Shown here piece after piece: positions 45,829 to 55,600 of a stretch of DNA of 64,000 nt. Where the stretch lies: NCBI RefSeq assembly GCF_029382225.1, contig NZ_JARLTC010000027.1:62001-126000 (forward strand), read 5' to 3'. This stretch comes from Spongiactinospora sp. TRM90649 (GTDB lineage Bacteria; Actinomycetota; Actinomycetes; Streptosporangiales; Streptosporangiaceae). The notes below the pieces were generated by a model, which had not been told where the DNA came from, did no database searches, and worked only from the letters and a program-made list of their open reading frames with translations. A program made the position numbers and the translations under genes. Numbering within the stretch: the stretch's first letter is position 1; each line of letters starts with the position of its first letter.

Positions 45829-46944
45829 ATGCTCCCGGATCGGACGGACCTGCTGCTCGCCTTCGTGAGCGGCGTCCCACTCCTGTCCCTGTCCGTCGTC
45901 GTGGCGGCGCTGTCCATGCCCGACGGCCGGGCCGTGGCGGCCATCACGGCGGCGGTCGTGGCGCACGTCGCGCTGGCGTACCGCCGCCGCCGTCCGCTTC
46001 TCTCGCACACGGTGATCTGCGCCGCCTTCGCCGCGCAGGCCGCGACGACCGGCCTGTTCATGATCATGCCCTCCGCGCTGGTGTTCCCGATGTCGGTCTA
46101 CGCCGTCACCGCGTACGGCGTGCGCTGGGCCGCGCCCGTCACCGGCACGATCGGCGCGGCGGTCGTCACCTGGCGCCTCTCGATGGACGAGAGCGTCGTC
46201 GCCGCCCGGATCGAGCCGGACCGGGTGCTGGTGCCGGCGCTGCTGCTGGCGGTCGTGGCCGCCGCGTGGAGCATGGGCATGTTCCGCCGCACGCAGCTCG
46301 CATACGTGGCGGTGGTCGAGGAGCGGGCGCGGCTCGCCGTCCTCGCCGAGCGGACCCGCATCGCCCGCGAGATGCACGACGTGATCGCGCACAGCCTGTC
46401 GGTCATCGTCAGCCAGGCCAAGGGCGGGCGCTACGCCCCCGAGCACGCCCCGGCCGCGCTCACCGCGATCGAGGAGACCGGCCGGCACGCGCTCAACGAC
46501 GTGCGCGGCCTGCTCGGCCTGCTGCGCTCCCCCGCGCCCACCGGGCCGGCACCCGCGCTGAGCGATCTTCCCGCGCTGATCGGCGGGGTCCGCGCCGCCG
46601 GCCTCGACGTACGGCACACCGAGCGCGGCGATCCCCGCCCGCTCAGTCCCGCCGCCGGGCTCGCGGTCTACCGCCTGGTGCAGGAGTCCCTCACCAACGT
46701 CGTCAAGCACGCCGGGGCGGGCGCCCGCGCCGCCGTCGAACTGGACTGGGCGGACGACGATCTGCGCGTGCGGATCAGCGACGACGGCCGGGGCGTCAAG
46801 GATCCCGCCGGAGGTCTCGGGCTGATCGGCATGCGCGAGCGTCTCACCGCCGTCGGCGGCTCGCTGGCCACCGGCCCCGGACCGGACGGCGGCTTCGCCG
46901 TCACCGCTCTCATCCCCGCGAGGACCACGAGGATACAGCCATGA
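45829..46944 (+). CDS. NarL-type sensor histidine kinase
   Basis: About 371 residues. Five or six N-terminal membrane helices (to ~150) form a sensor without a large extracellular loop. REMHDVIAHSLSVIVSQAKG is the HisKA_3 phosphoacceptor segment; NVVKHAGAGARAAV is the N-box; DDGRGVK and GLGLIGMRERLTAVGG are G-boxes. The ATGA overlap couples it to the response regulator. Signal unknown; antibiotic or envelope stress is common for this class. Confidence 0.92.
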   Translation: MLPDRTDLLLAFVSGVPLLSLSVVVAALSMPDGRAVAAITAAVVAHVALAYRRRRPLLSHTVICAAFAAQAATTGLFMIMPSALVFPMSVYAVTAYGVRWAAPVTGTIGAAVVTWRLSMDESVVAARIEPDRVLVPALLLAVVAAAWSMGMFRRTQLAYVAVVEERARLAVLAERTRIAREMHDVIAHSLSVIVSQAKGGRYAPEHAPAALTAIEETGRHALNDVRGLLGLLRSPAPTGPAPALSDLPALIGGVRAAGLDVRHTERGDPRPLSPAAGLAVYRLVQESLTNVVKHAGAGARAAVELDWADDDLRVRISDDGRGVKDPAGGLGLIGMRERLTAVGGSLATGPGPDGGFAVTALIPARTTRIQP

Positions 46945-47594
46945 CCATTCGCGTTTTCGTGGCCGACGACCAGGAACTCGTCCGCACCGGGACGGTCATG
47001 GTCATCGACTCCCAGGACGACATGAAGGTCGTCGGCCAGGCCGCCGACGGCGCGGAGGCCGTCGCGCTCCTCGCGGCCGTCCCCGCCGACGTGGTGCTCA
47101 TGGACGTGCGAATGCCCCGGATGGACGGTGTCGAGGCCACCCGGCGGCTGCTGTCCGGCCCCGGCCCGTCGCCACGCGTGCTCGTGCTCACCACCTTCGA
47201 CCTGGACGAGTACGCGTTCGCCGCGCTCAACGCGGGCGCCTCGGGGTTCATGCTGAAGGACGCCCCGGCCGAGGACCTGCTGACCGCGATCCGGGTCGTG
47301 CACCGGGGCGACGCCGTCATCGCGCCGTCCACGACCCGGCGTCTGCTCGACCACGTCGCGCCCGCCCTGCCGGCCGCCGGAGGCCCCGACCCGCTGGCCC
47401 CGCTGACCGAGCGGGAGCGCGACGTGCTGCTGCTCGTCGCCCGGGGCCTGTCCAACGCCGAGATCGGCGCGCGGTTGTACCTGGCGGAGGGGACGGTCAA
47501 GACGCACGTCGGGCGGGTGCTGTTCAAGCTCGGGCTGCGGGACCGGGTGCAGATCGTGATCTGGGCCTACCGGCACCGGCTGGCGGAACCGTAG
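46941..47594 (+). CDS. NarL/LuxR-type response regulator
   Basis: 217 residues. The receiver domain has DDQ (residues 9-11), VVLMDVRMPRMDG with the phospho-Asp near 54, and the TT and K switch residues (LVLTTFD, FMLKDA). The LuxR HTH is TERERDVLLLVARGLSNAEI plus GTVKTHVGRVLFKLGLRDRV. It is partnered with the overlapping histidine kinase gene. Target genes not evident. Confidence 0.94.
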   Translation: MTIRVFVADDQELVRTGTVMVIDSQDDMKVVGQAADGAEAVALLAAVPADVVLMDVRMPRMDGVEATRRLLSGPGPSPRVLVLTTFDLDEYAFAALNAGASGFMLKDAPAEDLLTAIRVVHRGDAVIAPSTTRRLLDHVAPALPAAGGPDPLAPLTERERDVLLLVARGLSNAEIGARLYLAEGTVKTHVGRVLFKLGLRDRVQIVIWAYRHRLAEP

Positions 47595-47597
47595 GCG

Positions 47598-48017
47598 TCA
47601 GTCCGGCAGGGCCGCCACGGCGGTGATCTCGACGAGCTGGCCGGTATAGCCCAGGCAGGACACGCCCAGCAGGGTGGACGTGTGCGGCCCGCGCTCCAGG
47701 CCCGACACCCGGACGATCTCCCAGACCGTGCTGAGGTCCTTCGGCTCGGTGGCGACCACGTAGACGGTCGATGCCACCACGTCGGTCAGGTCCGCGCCGA
47801 CGGCTTCGAGCGCCTCGACGAGGTTGGCGAGGACCTGCCGGGTCTGCGCCTCGAAGTCACCGGCGCCGACCAGCCCGCCGTCCGCGTCGAGGGGCACCGA
47901 CCCCGCCATGAACGCCAGCCGCCGCCCGGCCTCGACGATGGCCGCGTGCGCGTAGTCCGGCGGCGGAAACAACCCGGGCACGATAATCCGCTTCCCCAAT
48001 GAAACCCCCTGTGTCAT
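47598..48017 (-). CDS. RidA/YjgF-family protein
   Basis: 139 residues. GDFEAQTRQVLANLVEALEA and the VVASTVYV segment are typical of the RidA trimer; LGVSCLGYTGQLVEITAVAA ends the fold. The usual catalytic Arg (R in the IxxxR site) is not obvious, so imine deaminase activity is uncertain. ATG 48017. It is convergent with the response regulator (3 bp gap). Confidence 0.85.
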   Translation of the reverse strand: MTQGVSLGKRIIVPGLFPPPDYAHAAIVEAGRRLAFMAGSVPLDADGGLVGAGDFEAQTRQVLANLVEALEAVGADLTDVVASTVYVVATEPKDLSTVWEIVRVSGLERGPHTSTLLGVSCLGYTGQLVEITAVAALPD

Positions 48018-48076
48018 ACGTTTCAGCCCACCATGTCGAACCCCTCGCCGAAGCGCACCCGATTTTCGGTCCGCGC

Positions 48077-48901
48077 TCAAAAGGTCCGTGCTAGGTGGGC
48101 GATGCCCGCGTCCGCGTACCTCGCGGCGGACGGCTCGGCCAGCCCGTACGCGATGTCCTCCAGCAGGGCGCAGCGGGCGTAGAAGGCGGCGCGCTCGGAC
48201 GCCGCGCCGTCCCACTCGCCGTCGTAGTGCGCGAGGCTATTCTCGAACACACCCGGCCCCAGGTCACGCAGGATCAGCGCGAAGTCCACGGCCGGGTCGG
48301 CACGGGCGGCGTCCGTCCAGTCGATCACCCCGGTGATCGCGCCGTCCGCGACCAGGATGTGCTCCGCGCCCAGGTCGTTGTGGCAGAACGTCAGGCGTTC
48401 CGGCTCCGCCGGGGGCGCGCTCTGCAGGAACCGTTCCACCGGACGGCGGGCGCTGGCGGGCAGGTGGCCGGCGATCTTGCGGTAGTGGCCCTCGGCCTCC
48501 GCCAGCCACTCCTCCATCGGGTGGCGGTCCTCCGGCAGGGGGATCGGCGCGCGGTGCAGCCGGGCCAGGAACTCGCCGAGCGGGGCGGCGAGGTCGCCGA
48601 GCCCGGTCAGGGGCGCGGTCTGCAGAGGGGTGCCGGGGAGCTTGCCGTACGCGATGAACCCGGCCTCGGGGGCGGCGAACACCGGCTCGGGCACCGGCAG
48701 CGTGGCCCACTCCCGGAGCGCCCCGAGCACCTCGGCCTCCCGCCGGATGGCCTCCGGGTCCGGCTCCCTGCTCCCCCGGACGACCAACTCACCGTTCACC
48801 TCATAGGCGAGGTTGTCGAGCCCCTCACCCAGCTTCACGACGGACCTGACCCGATAGCCCGGCAGATACCGCCCCACCACAACCTCAACCCGGTCGATCA
48901 C
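48077..48901 (-). CDS. Aminoglycoside phosphotransferase-family kinase
   Basis: 274 residues. VVKLGEGLDNLAYEVNGELV is the N-lobe; FCHNDLGAEHILVADGAITG holds the Brenner motif HNDxxxxH where the usual Asn is His; VIDWTDAARADPAVDFALIL is the DxD metal motif. It is a phosphotransferase of small molecules (antibiotic, choline or sugar). Resistance is not shown by sequence. GTG 48901 lies 6 nt after a TAGGCT -10 with no Shine-Dalgarno, leaderless. Confidence 0.88.
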   Translation of the reverse strand: MIDRVEVVVGRYLPGYRVRSVVKLGEGLDNLAYEVNGELVVRGSREPDPEAIRREAEVLGALREWATLPVPEPVFAAPEAGFIAYGKLPGTPLQTAPLTGLGDLAAPLGEFLARLHRAPIPLPEDRHPMEEWLAEAEGHYRKIAGHLPASARRPVERFLQSAPPAEPERLTFCHNDLGAEHILVADGAITGVIDWTDAARADPAVDFALILRDLGPGVFENSLAHYDGEWDGAASERAAFYARCALLEDIAYGLAEPSAARYADAGIAHLARTF

Positions 48902-48907
48902 GCCCGC

Positions 48908-48913
48908 AGCCTA
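48908..48913 (-). promoter_or_regulatory. -10 hexamer of a leaderless kinase gene
   Basis: TAGGCT on the minus strand ends 6 nt before GTG 48901. No good -35 at 16-18 bp is seen, and no Shine-Dalgarno. Confidence 0.5.
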
Positions 48914-48926
48914 ACTCCCGACGGCG

Positions 48927-49293
48927 TCACACGATGGCCGGCCGCTCCCCCCGCTCCCAAGCCCGCGTCAAAGTAGCCGCCGCGATGCGCCACTCCCCCC
49001 TGTGCGGTGGAGCCGCACCTCCTGCTGCCCCGCGTGCACCCACCGGTCACCGTCCATGACGAGGTGGCTCTGGTAGCTCGCCCGGCAGCGGGCGGAGCCG
49101 TCTCCCTCCAGATCCACCTGGTGGCCGGCGACCAGGTGCTGGGTGGCCTCGAACCGGGTGACGTTCCGGCGCAGCAGGTCGGCGAACTCCTCGCCGGTCA
49201 GGCTCCGCTCCCCCGACTCGCTCGTCAGCACCACCTCCGCGGCCACGCAGGAGCGGCCCACTCGCGACGGTCCACCGCCAGGTGGAACTTGTT
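48927..49293 (-). pseudogene. Frameshifted SnoaL-like fragment
   Basis: Reading minus-strand frames in turn gives NKFHLAVDRREWAA (a SnoaL N-terminal piece), then in a second frame VVLTSESGERSLTGEEFADL through RASYQSHLVMDGDRWVHAGQ and VRLHRTGG, and then in a third frame GEWRIAAATLTRAWERG to a stop. Two frameshifts (near 49240, and at a six-C run near 49004) and a missing start make it non-functional unless sequencing errors explain both. The SnoaL fold is used in polyketide and steroid metabolism. Its 5' end is lost. Confidence 0.75.
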
Positions 49294-49543
49294 TTCGGAT
49301 CCGCCGGTTCCGCGCCAAACGAATTGACATCCAACCGCGCCCCGCCGATAACAACGACGGTCCCGGTACCCACCGGCACGAAAGCCGCCGCCCCCACAGC
49401 AGACACCCGCCCTCGCCAACAACCACGCGAAGCTCACCGAGGCGCGCCCGTCGAATTCGAAATTCGAAATTATCCACACCATCGCCTTCACCCCCGCACA
49501 TAATCCGAAACAGTGCGATAACAGGCAGTGAATGGAAAGTCAA

Positions 49544-49559
49544 TGTGACATAGATCACA
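49544..49559. promoter_or_regulatory. Consensus CRP-type site upstream of the RHS gene
   Basis: TGTGACATAGATCACA matches TGTGA-N6-TCACA exactly. It lies 131 bp upstream of the RHS start GTG. A TACTTT -10-like element at 49584-49589 would place transcription start about 43 bp from the centre of the site, close to the spacing of class II activation. The rest of the 49294-49690 gap is AT-rich and contains no gene. Confidence 0.7.
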
Positions 49560-49690
49560 ATTGCTGGATCGGAGATCTCGGGTTACTTTCCGATTGTCGT
49601 GATCACTAATGTTCATGACATACCGGAAACCATGTCGCAAAGATCGACGTGACTCGGCCGTTTTCGTGACCGCACTGTTGGGGGCCTAAC

Positions 49691-52600
49691 GTGCGTCCTT
49701 TCCGCCTGCGCTTCTCTTCGGAAATATGGCTTCGTCGCCTGACACTTGTGGTAATCGTTTCCGCTCTTCCGGGACTGTTACAGACGCCCGCCGCACCGGC
49801 GGCGGTGACACGCGCATCGGCACAGGTGACCACCCCCGAGCAACAGCGCGGCGAGCATCGCCACCTCGTGCCGCCGGCCGAGAGGAGCGCCGCCATGGCC
49901 GCGGGCGGGTCCGCGCCGGTGAAGAAGCCGCCTCGCCCCAAAAATGCGTTGCCCCTCGATAATCGGCCACCTTCGACATTCAGCCTGACGCCTCGAATGC
50001 CCAGGCAGAAGCCCTCAAAAATGTCCGGAGCGATCCGGGCGGACCAGCGAGACGCACGAGCGGCCATGGCCATCCCAGAACTCATCGACGCCTATCCAAC
50101 GACCAACGGATATGTGGGATCTCTGACCCCCGTCATCAAGGCGTACGGTCGCGCACATCTCAGTACACAGCCGCTGGAGTACTCGTTCATTCTGTGGGAA
50201 GGACCCGGCTACGAACCGGAAGAAGAGGAAGTGTGGGCCGAGTCCGGCTGGCTGCCCGCTGGTGTGAATAGCTGGCAGGTTCCCGCCGGGACCCTCAAGT
50301 GGGGGAAGCCGTATGCCTGGTCCGTGCAGATGCGGCTGGGCGGTAACACGGTGTCGAGTGACGTCCACTATTTCCTCACCGGCATCCGCCAGCCGGAGGT
50401 GACGGCACAGCTTTCCGCCGCCGAGGCAGGTGACCGTGAATTTCATGAACTGGCGGGTAACTACACCACCGCGTTCACAGACGCGTCGGTCAGTACCGTC
50501 GGCCCTCCGCTGTCCATGGTCCGCTCGTACAACAGCCTGGATCCACGCACCGGTGGAATCTTCGGCGCCGGTTGGTCGACCCGATACGACATGCGAGTTC
50601 TTCCAGAGACCTTCACCGGAGGCATGGCCGCCTTGCGGGTGACCTATCCCGAGGGCAGGCAGTTGCGATTCGCGGCACGAGGCGACGGGACCTTCGAACC
50701 ACCGCCTGGCGTGCACACCACGCTCGCCGAGGTCGCAGGCGGCGGCTGGCGGCTTATGGACAAGTCCTCGACGTCATACGCCTTCGACTCCACCGGTGCG
50801 CTGACCGAGATGACCGACAGCCGCGGACGGGAACAGAACCTGCTCTACGGAACGGACGGCAAGCTCCAAACGGTCACCGCGACCGGGGGGCGCTCGCTGC
50901 ACTTCACCTGGAGCGGTGCCCACGTGGCCTCCGTGTCCACGGACGCGGTCGGCGGAAGCCCGTTGACCTGGACATACACCTACACCGGCGACCAGTTGGC
51001 CAAGGTCTGCGCGCCGGGTCCAGCACCGAACTGTACGAACTACACCTACGGCACCGCCTCCCGGTACAGCAGCACCGTCCGAAATTCCGATCCGGTCGGC
51101 TATTGGCGGCTCAACGAGCCGGTGAACCCACCCGGCTGGAACCCCCCGAGCTACTGCTCCTCCACTCCCCAACTGCCCGAGTGCATCCCGCCCGCGACCA
51201 GGTTCGCCGCCGACTCCGGTTGGGGAAAGCAGAACGCCACGCTGGAGTCGATGACGCTGGGACAACCGGGCGCCCTGGCCGGCTCGACCAATACGGCGGC
51301 GACCACCACGGGCACCATGCATCTGCCAAAGAACGTCTTAGCGCGGGCGGGTAACCAAGCGTCGGTAGAAATGTGGTTCAAAGCCGCTAACCCGGGCACG
51401 CTACTCGCCACCGGCGTCGAGAGCACCACCATCGATGGCGGCGAGTGGCCCGCCATCTATATCGGCGACGACGGCAAGCTGCGCGCGCAGTACCGGGAGA
51501 AGTTCTCCGGCGGCAACGTGGTGAAAACACCCACGACCAGCGCACAATCCGTGGACGACGGTCAGTGGCATCATCTGGTGCTCGCGGTCTCTGGGGGACA
51601 GCAGACCCTCTACCTCGACGGACAGACCGTCGGCACGCTCACGGGTCTCAACTTCAAGGACTGGTGGGAGATCGCCTCGATCGGCTCGTATCCACCGATG
51701 AACGGCTGGCCTTCGCCACCTCAGGACGAGTTCGAGGCCACGATCGACGAAGTGGCGGTGTACGACCGCCCGCTCACACAGGTCGAGGTGACGGCCCACC
51801 ACGCCGCCCGCGCCCAGGCCTCCGGCAAGCTGACCAAGATCACACTCCCCTCCGGCCGGGTCTGGTCGGAGATCGCCTACAACACCGCCACCGACCGGGT
51901 GACGACGAACACCGACCGGCACGGCGGTCGATGGTCGCTAGGAGCTCCCGCCTACGACGCCACACAAGGTATCTCCACGGTCACCGTAACCGACCCGCAC
52001 AACGGAGCGCTCAAGTACGAGTACGACGCGATGCGAGGTCACCGCCTCATCGCAGAGATCGATCAGCGTGGGGAGTCCACCGAATACGGCTACGACACCG
52101 GCGGCCACCTCTCTGAGATCATCGACCGGAACGGGAAGTCCGTCGAGCAGGCCCACGACAGGCGCGGCAACATGCTCAGTCGTACGACCTGCCGCACTGC
52201 GACAACGTGCAAGGCCGAGTACTACGCCTACCACTACAACGAGACGGACCCCTTCGACCCTCGCAACGACCAGATGACCGCCTCGCGGGACGAACGGTCG
52301 GCCTCAGCTACGGACAACACGTACGCCACCAAATGGGAGCTCGATACCCATGGCGACGTGGTTAAGGAGACGACGCCCGCGACGACCGACTTCCCGGCGG
52401 GCCGATCGACCGCCTACACCTTCACTGACGGCGGCGAATCCGCCGTAGGTGGCGGAACCACGCCCGCCGGCCTCCTGAAGTCCGAGAAGGACCCCGGGGG
52501 CAACCAGACGTCCTACCGCTACAACGCAGCGGGGGATGTGGCCGAGGTGACCGATGAGTCCGACCTGGTCATCCGGTACGAGTACGACGCACTCGGCAGG

Positions 52601-55600
52601 GAGACCTCCCGGACCGAGATCTCGTCGGCGAACCCGGGAGGCGTCACGACGAGCCTTACCTACGACGACGCCGGACGAGTGGCCACGCACACCGGTACCG
52701 CCGCCGAGAACGAGATCACCCAGGTCACGCATACGCCACAGACCCGTTACGTCTACAACGCCGACGGCCTGACGTTGACCGAGACCGTGGCGGACATGAC
52801 CGGCGGCGACCCAGAACGCAGGATCGCATACGCCTACGACGCCTACGGTCGCGTCGAGTCGGTCACTGGTCCTGAAGGCGGTGTGGTCCGCTACACATGG
52901 GACCAGACGGGGGCGCAGACCTCCATGACGGACGAGTTGGGCAACGTAATCCACAACGCCTACACGGTCCGCGGCGAACTCTCCTCACGCACACTCAAGA
53001 ACTGGACGGGAAACCCCGTCGATCCGCACGCTCCCCAGGATCTGATACTCGAGTCGCGCCTGTACGACGCGGAGGGCCGACTGGAAAGCCGGGTGGACTC
53101 CATCGGCCGCAAACTGGCCTATGGCTACTTCGACGACGACTCGGTGGCCGCGATCGTGGCCAAGGACGCGAAGCTCAACGGCTCCACCACCCCGCAGGAC
53201 GTGGTGCTGGAAAAGAACACCTATGACTTCGCCGGAAACCTGACCGAACAGGAGAACGGCGGAGGCAAGCAACGAACGACCTACGTCTACGACGCGGCCG
53301 ACCGGCTGACGTCGACCACCTTCGACCCGGGTGGGGTCGCTCGCAGGACGACGTATGCGTATGACGCCAATGACAACGTGATCAGGGAAGCCGAGACAGG
53401 AGCGGGCACTACACGCACCGAGGTGTCGGAGTTCGAGTACAACTCCGACGGAGCCCGAATCAAGGAGACTGTCGAGAACGGTGCCACCGACCTGGTCACG
53501 ACCTGGACCGTGGACGACCGCGGGCTGGTCACCGAGACCGTGGACCCGCGTGGCAACCTGTCGGGTGCCGATCGTGCCGCTTTCACGACCACCTATCGGT
53601 ATGACGCGTCCGAACGGCTCGTGGAGGTCCGCGAACCAGAGGTCAAAGTGGAGAAGTCCGGTAGCGCGGCGGTGGACGCGCGTCCGACGATCACGCTCGG
53701 CTACGACAGCGCCGGACGCCGGACGCACAGCAGAGACGCCGAGGGCCGCATCTCCACGACGGCCTATGACCGGCTGGGGCGCGTCACCCGGTCGAGCGCA
53801 CCGCCGTACACGCCGCCGGGTGGGACCTCGATCACACCGAGCGCCCAGTACGCATACGACGCGGCCGGGCGGGTGACCAGGTACACGGACGAGCGGGGAT
53901 CAGCCTGGACCACCCAGTACGACGCGCTGGGCAATCGGGTGCGCGTGGTCGAGCCCGGATCGGCCGGCCAGACCGGCGGGCAGTGGACCTACGAATACGA
54001 CACCGTCGGCGAACTGCTCGCCGCCGTCGACCCGACCGGGGCCAGGTCGGAATCCACCTACGACGACCTCGGCCGCCAGATCACCGCCACGCTGATCGAG
54101 CGTCAACCCACGCCGAGGGCGATCGTGTCCCAGATCGAGTACAACACGGCGGGCTACAAGACCAAGGAGAGATCCCCGGGCAACCGCGTCATCGGCTACA
54201 CCGTCAACGCGGCGGGCGAGACCGAGAAGGTGACCGACCCCCTGGGCGACGAGACCATATACCGGTACGACCTGGCCGGTCGTACCGTGAAGATCACCGA
54301 CCCGCTCGGAAACGCCCAGGAGATGGTGTACGACCTGGCCGGACGCGAAACGGCGGTCAGAGACCTGAACGACTCCGGAGCCGTGCAGCGAACGATCGGC
54401 TACGAGTACGACGCCCATGACAATATGATCGCGGAGATCTCCGGCGAAGGATCGATCACCCGGTACACCTACGACGCGTCCGACTCGGTGGTCGAACTGG
54501 TCGAACCGGTCTCTGGCACTGAGTCGATCACCACGACGTACGGCTACGACGCTACGGGCGCGCTGACCCGAGTGACTGACGGACGCGGCAACAGCACGTG
54601 GACCACGTACAACAGCCTGGGCATGGTCGAGTCAGTCATCGAACCGGCCACCACCGCGCATCCCCAGGCGGCCGATCGGACCTGGACCAGCGTCTACGAC
54701 GCCGCCGGCAACCTCACCGCTGCCCTGCAGCCGGGCGGAGTGCGCGTGGACCGGCAGTACGACCACCTGGGACGCGTTGTGCGGGAGACCGGCGCGGGCG
54801 CACAGGTCACGACTCCCGAGCGCACCTACGGCTACGACCTGGCGGGTCGCGAGACCGCGGTCGGTGACTACACACTGGCGTACAACGACCGCGGGCTCCT
54901 CACCACGGTGTCGAAGGGGGCCGACCAGGTCGCCGCATTCGGCTACGACGACCTGGGCAACGTCACCCAGCGCACCGACACCGCCGGGCAGGCGACGTTC
55001 GGCTGGGACATGGACGACCGCCTCCAGTCCGCCGCCGAACCGGTGACCGGTCGCCAGCTCACCTACGCCTATGACGCGGCCGACCGCCTCACCTCGTTGA
55101 CCTCCGCCGATCCGGCCACCACGCAGAATTTCGGCTACGACGCGCTGGACCGCCTGACCAGCCACACACTGAAGAAGACGGGCAATGCCGAACTGGCCAA
55201 GGTGAACTATTCGTGGGACCGAGACGACCAGCTCGTCTCCAAGGTCACATCCGGTACGGCCGGGGCCGGCACGAACGCCTACACCTACGACAAGTCCGGA
55301 CGGCTGACCTCCTGGAGCGCGCCAGGCGGGGCCACCACCAGCTACGAATGGGACGCCGCGGGCAACCGTACCAAGGCAGGCGCCGCGACCTTCAGCTACG
55401 ACGAGCGCAACCGGCTGCTCAGCGGCGACGGCACCAACTACACCTACACACCACGCGGCACCCTGGCCACGGAGACCGCGAGCGGAACCACCCGCAGCCT
55501 GACATTCGACGCGTTCGACCGACTGGTGGCCGATGGCGACGCCACCTACGGCTACGACGCGATGGGCCGGCTGACATCCCGCATCCAGGGCGGGGCCACC

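Noticed and set aside
48077..48901. Antibiotic-resistance call for the APH-family kinase
   Set aside because: The family is broad; the Brenner Asn is His and no substrate residues identify an aminoglycoside enzyme.
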